Of a DNA stretch of 64,000 bases, positions 44,056 through 54,554 are shown in pieces. The DNA is from an uncultured Methylocystaceae bacterium. Its GTDB lineage: Bacteria > Pseudomonadota > Alphaproteobacteria > Rhizobiales > Beijerinckiaceae. The DNA lies in NCBI GenBank assembly GCA_937870755.1, contig CALMZV010000018.1:29718-93717 (forward strand). Reading direction: 5' to 3'. Position 1 is the first letter of the stretch. The number at the start of each line of letters is the position of its first letter. Under the pieces are notes generated by a model. That model had not been told where the DNA came from. It did no database searches and was given only the letters and a program-made list of their open reading frames with translations. Position numbers and translations under genes: made by a program.

Positions 44056-44898
44056 TCAGCGCTCGCGGCGGTTGAGGAACGCCAGCCGCTCGAACAGGTG
44101 TACGTCCTGCTCGTTCTTCAGGAGCGCGCCGTGCAGCGGCGGGATCAGTTTCTTCGGATCGCGTTCGCGCAGCGTCTCGGGGCCGATGTCCTCGTTCAGC
44201 AGCAGCTTCAGCCAGTCGAGCAGTTCGGATGTCGAGGGCTTCTTCTTCAGGCCCGGCACGTCGCGCACTTCGAAGAAGATGCGCAAAGCCTCTTCCACCA
44301 GCCGCTTCTTGATGTCGGGGAAATGCACGTCGACGATCTGTTCCATCGTCTCGGCGTCGGGGAACTTGATGTAGTGGAAGAAGCAGCGGCGCAGGAAAGC
44401 GTCTGGCAGTTCCTTCTCGTTGTTGGACGTGATGACGACGATCGGCCGCTTGTGCGCCTTGATGTTCTCGCCCGTCTCGTAGACGTGGAATTCCATGCGG
44501 TCGAGTTCGAGCAGAAGATCGTTCGGAAACTCGATGTCGGCCTTGTCGATCTCGTCGATCAGCAGCACGGGCCGCTGTTCGGCGGTGAAGGCCTCCCATA
44601 ATTTGCCGCGCTTGATATAATTCTTGATGTCGCTGACGCGCGGGTCGCCCAGCTGGCTGTCGCGCAGGCGCGAGACGGCGTCGTATTCGTAGAGGCCCTG
44701 CTGCGCCTTGGTGGTCGATTTGATGTGCCAGGTGAGCAGCGGCGCGCCGATGGCCTTGGCGACTTCCTCGGCCAGCACCGTCTTGCCGGTGCCGGGCTCG
44801 CCTTTCACCAGCAGCGGACGCTCCAGAACGATGGCGGCGTTCACCGCCACTTTCAGGTCTTCGGTGGCGACGTAGTCTTTTGTGCCCGTAAAGCGCAT
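44056..44898 (-). CDS. MoxR-family AAA+ ATPase
   Basis: The 280-residue ATPase has Walker A GEPGTGKT (33-40), Walker B LLIDEID (112-118) and an arginine finger-type region (DAFLRRCFF). MoxR proteins act as chaperone-like insertion factors, often for metal cofactors and with a VWA partner. A VWA protein gene lies 500 bases away, on the opposite strand, with a cytochrome c gene between them. This suggests maturation of a redox enzyme, but the client is unknown. Confidence 0.93.
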   Translation of the reverse strand: MRFTGTKDYVATEDLKVAVNAAIVLERPLLVKGEPGTGKTVLAEEVAKAIGAPLLTWHIKSTTKAQQGLYEYDAVSRLRDSQLGDPRVSDIKNYIKRGKLWEAFTAEQRPVLLIDEIDKADIEFPNDLLLELDRMEFHVYETGENIKAHKRPIVVITSNNEKELPDAFLRRCFFHYIKFPDAETMEQIVDVHFPDIKKRLVEEALRIFFEVRDVPGLKKKPSTSELLDWLKLLLNEDIGPETLRERDPKKLIPPLHGALLKNEQDVHLFERLAFLNRRER

Positions 44899-45001
44899 GG
44901 GGTCCTGGTCCTGGATCGTTTCCTCTATCGATCCAAATTACCGATGGCGCACGCACGGCACAAGCGCGCAGGCGTTCGCATAGCGAAATCCGGGTTTCGA
45001 C

Positions 45002-45331
45002 CTACTGTCGCCGGTGCGTCTGAATAGACTCAAGATAAGCCAGGAAATCGTCGATCTCGGCGGGCGACAGTTTAAACTCCGGCATGGTGGCGTCGTGCCC
45101 GACGACGATGCCTTCGGCCAGCGCCTCCTGCAGGTTCTCGAGCGGATATCGCCGGGACAGATCGCGAAACGCGGGGGCGGGCGGGCGTGGGCTCTCCCCC
45201 GTCGCCCCGACGGCGTGGCAACTCTCGCACTTGCGGGCGATGGCCTGGCCGGCCGCAATGTCGCCCGCGCGCGCGGGAATCGCCCAGACAGGGGTGGCCA
45301 GCAGGACGAACGTGAGGAGCGCGAATCGCAT
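45002..45331 (-). CDS. Small periplasmic cytochrome c
   Basis: The 109-residue protein starts at the ATG at 45331 with a signal peptide (MRFALLTFVLLATPVWA) and has one haem site CESCH (about residues 34-38) and a Met-containing region ATMPEF, which is a plausible sixth ligand. Class I cytochrome c is likely. It sits between MoxR and the VWA protein, on the same strand as MoxR. Its partner may be a redox enzyme that MoxR and the VWA protein help to assemble. Confidence 0.87.
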   Translation of the reverse strand: MRFALLTFVLLATPVWAIPARAGDIAAGQAIARKCESCHAVGATGESPRPPAPAFRDLSRRYPLENLQEALAEGIVVGHDATMPEFKLSPAEIDDFLAYLESIQTHRRQ

Positions 45332-45410
45332 GGCGCCATTGTGCGCCTTGCGGGGCGAGGCGCAATGCGGCCGGCTCGACTGGACCACGCGGGCGTGGCA
45401 ACATGGCGCC

Positions 45411-46586
45411 ATGTTCCTGCAATTCTTCACATCCCTGCGCGAGGCGCAGGTGCCCGTCACTCTTCGCGAATATCTGACGCTGATGGAGGCGCTCGACCTC
45501 GATCTGGCGGAGAAGTCGGTGGAGGATTTTTACTATCTCTCCCGCGCCTGCCTGGTGAAGGACGAGCGCAATCTCGACAAGTTCGACCGCGTGTTCGGCT
45601 CCGTCTTCAAGGGGCTCGAATCGCTGCTCGATGCGATGGAAAAGGCGGACATTCCCGAAGAGTGGCTGAAGAAGCTGGCCGAGAAATATCTCACGGAGGA
45701 GGAGAAGGCGCAGCTGGAGGCCATGGGCTGGGAAAAGCTGATGGAGACGCTGCGCAAGCGCCTCGAGGAACAGAAGGAGCGCCATCAGGGCGGCAGCAAG
45801 TGGATCGGCACGGCGGGCACCTCGCCGTTCGGCGCCTATGGCTACAATCCGGAAGGCGTGCGCATCGGCCAGAAGGAAAGCCGCCATCGCCGCGCAGTGA
45901 AAGTCTGGGACAAACGCGAGTTCAAGGATCTCGACGGCGACGTCGAACTCGGCACACGCAACATCAAGATCGCGCTGCGCCGCCTGCGCAAATTCGCACG
46001 CACCGGCGCGCCGGAAGAACTCGACCTCGACACCACCATCCGCGACACGGCCAAACAGGGCTATCTCGACATCAAGCTGCGCCCGGAGCGGCGCAATGCG
46101 GTGAAGGTGCTGCTATTCTTCGACATCGGCGGGTCGATGGACTGGCACGTCTCGCAGGTGGAGGAATTGTTCTCGGCCTGCAAGACCGAGTTCAAGCACA
46201 TGGAGCACTTCTATTTCCACAACTGCCTCTACGAAGGCGTGTGGAAGGACAACAAGCGCCGCTTCACCGACAAGACGCCGACATGGCAGGTGCTGCACAC
46301 GTTTCCGCACGACTACAAGGTCGTGTTCGTCGGCGATGCGTCGATGAGCCCATACGAGATCATGCAGCCCGGCGGCTCGGTCGAGCACATGAACGAGGAG
46401 CCGGGCTACATGTGGTTGGAGCGCGTGACGCGCACCTATCCGCACACCGTGTGGATCAACCCCGTGCCGGAAAACCAGTGGGATTACACGCAGTCCATCA
46501 AGCTGATACAGCGCTACATGTCCAACCGCATGTTCCCACTGACTCTGGAAGGGCTCGACGGCGCGATGAAGGAACTCGTGCGGTAG
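45411..46586 (+). CDS. VWA-domain protein (CoxE-like)
   Basis: The 391-residue protein has a helical N-terminal part and a VWA-like domain. A MIDAS-like site is seen as DIGGSMD at about 238-244; the usual DxSxS here has Gly in place of the first Ser. CoxE-type proteins act with MoxR-type ATPases in cofactor insertion. The ATG at 45411 lies in the divergent region with the cytochrome c gene. Its C-terminal region has NPVPENQWDYTQSI. Confidence 0.9.
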   Translation: MFLQFFTSLREAQVPVTLREYLTLMEALDLDLAEKSVEDFYYLSRACLVKDERNLDKFDRVFGSVFKGLESLLDAMEKADIPEEWLKKLAEKYLTEEEKAQLEAMGWEKLMETLRKRLEEQKERHQGGSKWIGTAGTSPFGAYGYNPEGVRIGQKESRHRRAVKVWDKREFKDLDGDVELGTRNIKIALRRLRKFARTGAPEELDLDTTIRDTAKQGYLDIKLRPERRNAVKVLLFFDIGGSMDWHVSQVEELFSACKTEFKHMEHFYFHNCLYEGVWKDNKRRFTDKTPTWQVLHTFPHDYKVVFVGDASMSPYEIMQPGGSVEHMNEEPGYMWLERVTRTYPHTVWINPVPENQWDYTQSIKLIQRYMSNRMFPLTLEGLDGAMKELVR

Positions 46587-46622
46587 CGTCCGCTCTCACC
46601 CTTCGGATGATCGAGGCGCGTC

Positions 46623-47825
46623 ATGGCACAGCAAACGATCGGGCGCGCAAGTCTCATCACGCCATTCGCCTTTTTGGCGATCGCGACGGCGACGAACCAG
46701 ATGTCGTTCGCCAGCTGGCAGACGCTGGTCAACAATTTCGCCAAGGATTTCGGCGCGACCGGTTTTGAAATCGGCGTGCAGCAGTCCATCCGGGAAATTC
46801 CGGGGCTGCTCGCGTTCACCGCCGCCTTCGTTCTCTTGTTGATGCGCGAGCAGACGCTCGCGCGCGCCTCGCTGTTCGTGCTCGGGCTAGGCATCGCGCT
46901 GACCGGATTCTTTCCGAGCGTGGCGGGGCTTTACGCGACCACGCTCATCATGAGCATCGGATTCCACTATTACGAGACAGTCAATCAATCGCTGTCGCTG
47001 CAATGGTTCGACCGCAAGGAGGCGCCCACGCGGCTTGCGCGTATCATGTCGCTGTCGGCCATCACGCAATGCGCCGCCTATCTGTTCATTCTCGTGGCCG
47101 CGCGCGTGTGGAACGTGTCGTATCAAAATTTCTTTCTGGGCTTCGGGCTTGTGTCGGTCGTCGCGGCGCTCTGGCTTTCCTTCGCGTATCCAATGTTCCC
47201 CCAGCATGTGCCGCAGAATCGCGGCGTAGTGGTGCGCAAACGGTACTGGCTCTATTATGCGCTCAATTTCATGGGCGGCGCGCGGCGTCAGATTTTCGTG
47301 GTCTTCGCGGCTTGGCTGATGGTGGAGAAGTTCGGCTACAAGCCGGAGGACGTCGCAGCCCTGTTCCTCATAAATTACCTGTTCAACTTCTTCGCTGCGC
47401 CCGTCGTGGGGCGTTTCATCCTGCGTTTTGGCGAGCGCGCGGCCATCGTGTTCGAGAACGTGAGCCTGATGGGCGTGTTTGTCGCATACGCCTTCGTGCA
47501 GGACGCACGGGTTGCGGCGGCGCTCTATGTCATCGACAATGCATTCTTCGCACTCTCGATCGCGCAGAAGACCTATTTTCAGAAGATCGCCGACCCGGCC
47601 GATCTCGCGCCGACGGCCGGCGTCGCGTTTACCATCAATCATATCGCGGCGGTGTTTCTGCCCGCGGCGCTCGGCTTGTTGTGGCTGAGCAGCCCCGCCG
47701 CCGTCTTTCTCTGCGGCGCGGGGTTCGCGGCCGTCGCGCTGCTGCTCGCCACGTTCATCCCGCGCGATCCAGATGCGGAACGGCCCACCATCTTCGCGCG
47801 GTCTGTGGAAGCGCCGGCCGAATAG
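46623..47825 (+). CDS. MFS transporter
   Basis: The 400-residue protein has about twelve hydrophobic segments. Residues FAFLAIATATNQM lie near its start and RPTIFARS near the end. The substrate is unknown. It starts 36 bases after the VWA gene, in the same direction, but may be an independent unit. It ends at a bidirectional terminator shared with the DUF1328 gene. Confidence 0.85.
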   Translation: MAQQTIGRASLITPFAFLAIATATNQMSFASWQTLVNNFAKDFGATGFEIGVQQSIREIPGLLAFTAAFVLLLMREQTLARASLFVLGLGIALTGFFPSVAGLYATTLIMSIGFHYYETVNQSLSLQWFDRKEAPTRLARIMSLSAITQCAAYLFILVAARVWNVSYQNFFLGFGLVSVVAALWLSFAYPMFPQHVPQNRGVVVRKRYWLYYALNFMGGARRQIFVVFAAWLMVEKFGYKPEDVAALFLINYLFNFFAAPVVGRFILRFGERAAIVFENVSLMGVFVAYAFVQDARVAAALYVIDNAFFALSIAQKTYFQKIADPADLAPTAGVAFTINHIAAVFLPAALGLLWLSSPAAVFLCGAGFAAVALLLATFIPRDPDAERPTIFARSVEAPAE

Positions 47826-47839
47826 CGGTTCGCCGACAG

Positions 47840-47866
47840 AAAAACGCCCGCCGGGCGGCGGGCGTT
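47840..47866. terminator. Bidirectional terminator at the end of the MFS and DUF1328 genes
   Basis: A perfect 10-bp stem (AACGCCCGCC / GGCGGGCGTT) with loop GGGC lies between convergent genes. On the minus strand the stem is followed by a run of T (plus-strand AAAAA at 47840-47844), so it ends the DUF1328/dps transcript. Confidence 0.8.
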
Positions 47867-47880
47867 CCCTTGTCGCCTCG

Positions 47881-48060
47881 TCAGCTTCTTCGAACCAGGC
47901 CGAACAAAAGGGAAATCACGAGCAGAATGATCGCGATGTAGAAGAGTATCTTCGCACCTTCCATCGCGGTGCCTGCGACGCCGCCGAAGCCGAGAACGCC
48001 GGCGACGATGGCGACAATGAGGAACACAACCGCCCAGTGAAGCATATTTCCGAAGTTCAT
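47881..48060 (-). CDS. DUF1328 small membrane protein
   Basis: This 59-residue protein has two membrane helices ([18 protein letters not shown] and [18 protein letters not shown]), the DUF1328 form, a common stress-associated inner-membrane peptide of unknown role. The start at 48060 is favoured by AAGGAGG overlapping the end of the dps gene; an upstream ATG at 48075 is less likely. It is co-transcribed after dps. Confidence 0.9.
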   Translation of the reverse strand: MNFGNMLHWAVVFLIVAIVAGVLGFGGVAGTAMEGAKILFYIAIILLVISLLFGLVRRS

Positions 48061-48071
48061 GCCGTCCTCCT

Positions 48072-48596
48072 TCATTGTCCGTCGCGCTGCTCGCTATCGA
48101 GACTGGCGCGCAGCATCCATGCCGCCTTTTCGTGGTGCGCAAGGCACTTGTTGCAAAGGTCCTGGGTTACGTAGTCCTTTGCTTCGTCCGCGTCGGATGA
48201 GGCCTTGCGCAACGTCCGTATCGCCGCCTCGTTCCGTCGTTTGAGATCGGCGACCATGCCGAACTCATCCGGAAGCGAGCCCGGCATCTGGATGCCGGAC
48301 GGAAACTTGCCGGGGTTCACCGGCGCATCGAACCCCAGTTGACGTATGCGTTCGGCGATTTCGTCAACGGATGCGAACAGGGCCTCGTATTGCTCCTGAA
48401 GCAGTTTGTGGAGTTGTCCGAATAATGGACCGCGCACGTTCCAGTGATAAACATGCGTGAGAACCATCAGGCTGTAGGTTCCGTCGAGAGTTTCGTTGAG
48501 CGCTTTGGCGGACTGGCTACGCTTGTCAATCGACAGCCCAATGTCCATCGCCTCCGCTGCGTCCGCATCTGCCTGCTTCGACCGTGCTTTCGCCAT
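48072..48596 (-). CDS. dps: Dps-family ferritin-like protein
   Basis: The 174-residue protein protects DNA from oxidation by storing iron. The inter-subunit ferroxidase ligands match the Dps pattern: His51 (HWNVRG), His63, Asp78 and Glu82 (SVDEIAE), with the same spacing as in Listeria Dps. The N-terminus has a short Lys/Arg-containing tail. Dps precedes the DUF1328 gene in the same operon (12-base gap), consistent with stress response. Confidence 0.93.
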   Translation of the reverse strand: MAKARSKQADADAAEAMDIGLSIDKRSQSAKALNETLDGTYSLMVLTHVYHWNVRGPLFGQLHKLLQEQYEALFASVDEIAERIRQLGFDAPVNPGKFPSGIQMPGSLPDEFGMVADLKRRNEAAIRTLRKASSDADEAKDYVTQDLCNKCLAHHEKAAWMLRASLDSEQRDGQ

Positions 48597-48716
48597 TTCT
48601 TACTCCAGCCCACGCTGCGGAACCGTCGTCCGAGCAGTCGGCCGGTTAACGCGCGCTGAAGCAGGAGGTTCCCTTGGCGGTCTGGAATGGCCGACTTTTC
48701 CAAGGCCGGTTCGCCG

Positions 48717-49946
48717 TCAGCTCCGCTTGTCGGTCGGGTCAGCGATCTCTTCGGCGGTCATGTCGCCGCGCGGCTCCAGTCTCGCGAAATCCCCGCGCGC
48801 GGCGATCGTTTCCTCGATACGGCGGGCGATTTCCGGATTGTTCGCCATCAGCGTCTGCAGGTCGCCGGCGTCCAGCAACAGTAGTTTTGTAGGCAGCGTG
48901 GCGCGCACGGTCGCGGTGCGACGCGTCTTGCGCAGCACGGCGATCTCTCCGAAGAAATGCCCCTCGCCAAGGCGCGTGGTCGCATGCGGCAATTGCACTT
49001 CCACTTCGCCTGCGGCGACAAAATACATTGACCGCGCGACGTCGCCGCGCCGAACGATGATCGTATTCGCGGGCACCGTCTGCGCGCGCAGATACTGGAT
49101 GATCTCTGCGATTTCTGATGCATCGAGCGAAGCGAACAGGGGAACGCGCGCCACCATCGACCATGTGACGACGAATTCGCGACGATGGATTTCTTCCGCG
49201 AACACCGTGGCGACGATGCCGACTGGAAGGGCGAGCATGAGAAAGCCCATGAACGCCGTCATGCTGGCGATGATGCGGCCGGCGACAGTGATAGGCACAA
49301 CGTCGCCGTAGCCGACGGTGGTGACTGTGACAGCGGCCCACCACATGGCGGCGGGAATCGAGCCGAATTTGTCGGGCTGGGCGTCGTGCTCGGCGATGTG
49401 CATGGCCGACGCCATGACCAGAATGACGCCCAGAATGATGACAACCGTCGCAGCAAGCGCCTTGCGCTCGGCCTGCAATGCGGCGACGAGCGAACGCATA
49501 CCGGGCGAATAGCGCGCGAGCTTGAAAAACCGGATGAGGCGGAGCAGCAGCAGAACGCGAAAGTCAGCAGGGACGAAGAACGACAGATAAAATGGCAGAA
49601 CGGTCGCCAGGTCGACTATGGCGAGCGGCGTGCGCGCATAAGCCCAGCGCGCCGACCACGGCGCTTTGCGGGAATAGGGCGCGCTGTCGGGCGCCGTCCA
49701 GATGCGCAGCGCATATTCGATGGTGAACGCGACGAGCGATGCGACTTCGATCGCCAGGAACACGGCGGCGAACCGCGCGTCTAGCGACGGCACGGTTTCC
49801 AGAACGACCGCGGTCACGCTTGCGATGACGAGAACGATGAGTGCGGCGTGCGCCGAGCGCGCCACCCAATCGGACACGCCGCCATCGAGAATGTCGTGAA
49901 CCCGGCGCCGCATGCGTGCAATTTTCACGCGGCGGCGGGACGCCAT
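48717..49946 (-). CDS. Cyclic-nucleotide-gated potassium channel
   Basis: The 409-residue protein has six membrane segments with an S4-like LLLLRLIRFFKLARYS, the K+ selectivity filter TTVGYGD (209-215) and a C-terminal cyclic-nucleotide-binding domain with HFFGEIAVLRKTRRTATVRA (from about 325). It resembles MlotiK1 of Mesorhizobium. cAMP or cGMP binding would open it. It starts three bases after the alaS stop, which suggests co-transcription with alaS, an unusual pairing. It ends near the Dps region. Confidence 0.92.
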   Translation of the reverse strand: MASRRRVKIARMRRRVHDILDGGVSDWVARSAHAALIVLVIASVTAVVLETVPSLDARFAAVFLAIEVASLVAFTIEYALRIWTAPDSAPYSRKAPWSARWAYARTPLAIVDLATVLPFYLSFFVPADFRVLLLLRLIRFFKLARYSPGMRSLVAALQAERKALAATVVIILGVILVMASAMHIAEHDAQPDKFGSIPAAMWWAAVTVTTVGYGDVVPITVAGRIIASMTAFMGFLMLALPVGIVATVFAEEIHRREFVVTWSMVARVPLFASLDASEIAEIIQYLRAQTVPANTIIVRRGDVARSMYFVAAGEVEVQLPHATTRLGEGHFFGEIAVLRKTRRTATVRATLPTKLLLLDAGDLQTLMANNPEIARRIEETIAARGDFARLEPRGDMTAEEIADPTDKRS

Positions 49947-49949
49947 GGC

Positions 49950-52613
<2,664 letters not shown>

Positions 52614-52677
52614 GATCGTAGAAGCTCGCAATCGCAGTCGGGATAGCCGGTCGTCCGCGGGCTCGACGGCTCAAGCG

Positions 52678-52702
52678 AAAGGCCCGGCTGGGCCGGGCCT
52701 TT
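52678..52702 (-). terminator. Terminator after recA
   Basis: A perfect 11-bp stem (AAAGGCCCGGC / GCCGGGCCTTT) with a 3-base loop lies downstream of recA on the minus strand, in the 225-base gap to alaS. The T-tract is short (TTTCG), so the ending is moderately supported. The same gap has no other recognisable feature and must hold the alaS promoter. Confidence 0.75.
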
Positions 52703-52838
52703 CTAACGGGGCCTCTTGAACCTGTCGAGGGAGCCAGAGATGGCGGACCGGCGCTCCTCGGGGGCGCGGTCAATCGGCCTCGTCAATCCCGCTGGGATCG
52801 TGCCGTCCGGGTCGTCGGGCGCGCGGGAAAGGGCGGGG

Positions 52839-53906
52839 CTAATCCTCCTCGGCAGCGTCCGCCTGCTCCAGAATGCGCTCCGCGATCAGGCCGGCGTTCT
52901 CGCGAATGGTCTGCTCGATCCTTTGGGCGATTTCCGGGTTCTGGCGCAGGAACGTCTTGGCGTTCTCGCGTCCCTGGCCCAGTCGCTGGCTGTCGTACGA
53001 AAACCAGGCGCCGGATTTCTCGACGACGCCGGCCTTGGCCCCGAGGTCGATCAATTCGCCCATTTTCGAGATGCCTTCGCCGTACATGATGTCGAACTCG
53101 ACCTGTTTGAACGGCGGCGCGACCTTGTTCTTCACCACCTTGACACGGGTCTGATTGCCGACCACCTCGTCGCGGTCCTTGATCGCGCCAATGCGGCGGA
53201 TGTCGAGGCGGACCGAGGCGTAGAACTTCAGCGCATTCCCGCCGGTGGTCGTCTCGGGCGATCCGTACATGACGCCGATCTTCATGCGGATCTGGTTGAT
53301 GAAGATCACCATCGTGTTGGAGCGCGAGATGGACGCCGTCAGTTTGCGCAGCGCCTGACTCATCAGGCGCGCCTGAAGGCCCGGCTGCACCTCGCCCATT
53401 TCGCCCTCGATTTCGGCGCGCGGGGTGAGCGCGGCTACCGAATCGACCACCAGCACGTCGACCGCGCCGGAGCGCACGAGCGTATCCGTGATTTCGAGCG
53501 CCTGCTCCCCGGTGTCAGGCTGGGAAATGAGTAAATCCTCGAGATTGACGCCCAGCTTGCGGGCGTAAACGGGGTCGAGCGCATGTTCGGCGTCCACGAA
53601 AGCGCATACCCCGCCGCGCTTCTGAGCCTCGGCGATCACGTGGAGCGCGAGCGTCGTCTTGCCCGACGATTCCGGGCCGTAAACCTCGACGATGCGACCG
53701 CGCGGCAGGCCGCCGACGCCCAGCGCGATATCCAGCCCAAGCGAACCGGTCGAAACCGTCTCGATCTCGACAGCTTTCTGGTTCTTGCCGAGCCGCATGA
53801 TCGACCCCTTGCCGAAGGCGCGCTCGATCTGCGACAGGGCGGCGTCCAGCGCCTTGGTCTTGTCCACGGACGTTCCTTCCACGAGGCGGAGATTCGCTTG
53901 GCTCAC
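52839..53906 (-). CDS. recA: RecA recombinase
   Basis: The 355-residue recombinase starts at a GTG (53906), which gives the family's [14 protein letters not shown] N-terminus and has AAGGAA eight bases upstream. An upstream ATG (53945) in the same frame lacks a ribosome-binding site. Motifs: Walker A GPESSGKT (77-84), [19 protein letters not shown], and the L2-like [13 protein letters not shown]. RecA performs homologous recombination and SOS activation. A LexA box (53991-54005) lies upstream, so it is SOS-regulated. The C-terminus is acidic (AAEED). Confidence 0.98.
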   Translation of the reverse strand: MSQANLRLVEGTSVDKTKALDAALSQIERAFGKGSIMRLGKNQKAVEIETVSTGSLGLDIALGVGGLPRGRIVEVYGPESSGKTTLALHVIAEAQKRGGVCAFVDAEHALDPVYARKLGVNLEDLLISQPDTGEQALEITDTLVRSGAVDVLVVDSVAALTPRAEIEGEMGEVQPGLQARLMSQALRKLTASISRSNTMVIFINQIRMKIGVMYGSPETTTGGNALKFYASVRLDIRRIGAIKDRDEVVGNQTRVKVVKNKVAPPFKQVEFDIMYGEGISKMGELIDLGAKAGVVEKSGAWFSYDSQRLGQGRENAKTFLRQNPEIAQRIEQTIRENAGLIAERILEQADAAEED

Positions 53907-53990
53907 GGGGTCGTTCCTTCTTACATGGGCCGTGCGCTTCGGCAACGACCATCATCTCAAATACTGTACCCCGTTTGTTCTCGTTCGCAA

Positions 53991-54005
53991 GTTCTTTTTT
54001 TGTTC
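53991..54005. promoter_or_regulatory. SOS box GTTC-N7-GTTC upstream of recA
   Basis: GTTC (53991-53994), seven T residues (53995-54001), then GTTC (54002-54005) form GTTC-N7-GTTC, the alphaproteobacterial LexA site. It lies 85-99 bases upstream of the chosen GTG start. Binding by LexA is inferred; lexA itself is not in the window. Confidence 0.85.
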
Positions 54006-54179
54006 TTTCTGCGACGTCAGCCGTGTCGACCGCAATTCCGTATCTACATGGACCGGCGTACATAGCTCAGGTTGACAAAGGTTCAAGCCGCATCGCAGCT
54101 TACAAGCGGTTCGGCGGCAAGGGCGTCCCTGGCGGCATGCTTCCGGCGGCGTGGTCACTCGTGGCAAAGGAAATGCGTA

Positions 54180-54473
54180 ATGCGGAAAATGATTGCAGCT
54201 CTGGCGCTCGTCGCGGCGCTTCCTTTGGCTGGATGCTATTCGCCTGGCGAGCGCGCGCTGGGCGGCGCGGCTCTGGGCGGCGCCGGCGGCGCGATCATCG
54301 GTTCGGCGGTGTCGGGCGGCCGGGCGAGCGGCGCGCTCGCGGGCGCGGCGATTGGCGCGGCGAGCGGTGCGGTGGTCGGTGCAGCGACGGCGCCGGGGCG
54401 CGGCGGACGCTGCGCGCAGTGGGACTATGACTATTACGGCAACCCGGTCTGCGTCGGTTATTACGGCTACTGA
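54180..54473 (+). CDS. Glycine-zipper lipoprotein
   Basis: The 97-residue protein has a lipoprotein signal (MRKMIAALALVAALPLAGC; lipobox LAGC) followed by many Gly/Ala repeats (ALGGAALGGAGGAIIGSA), the glycine-zipper pattern of small outer-membrane lipoproteins, and a Tyr-rich tail. It may span the outer membrane or form pores. The ATG at 54180 has AAAGGA upstream. A strong terminator follows. Confidence 0.85.
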   Translation: MRKMIAALALVAALPLAGCYSPGERALGGAALGGAGGAIIGSAVSGGRASGALAGAAIGAASGAVVGAATAPGRGGRCAQWDYDYYGNPVCVGYYGY

Positions 54474-54502
54474 GCGGCCAAAGGCATCCAAGCATTCCCA
54501 GT

Positions 54503-54538
54503 GCCCGTCGCGGTTTGTCCGCGGCGGGCGTTTTATTT
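54503..54538 (+). terminator. Rho-independent terminator after the glycine-zipper lipoprotein
   Basis: An 11-bp stem (one G-T pair) at 54503-54513 and 54519-54529 with loop TTTGT is followed by G and TTTTATTT. It lies 30 bases after the stop codon and 17 bases before the mgtA-type stop. Confidence 0.9.
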
Positions 54539-54554
54539 CGCGTGGCGTGGCTAG

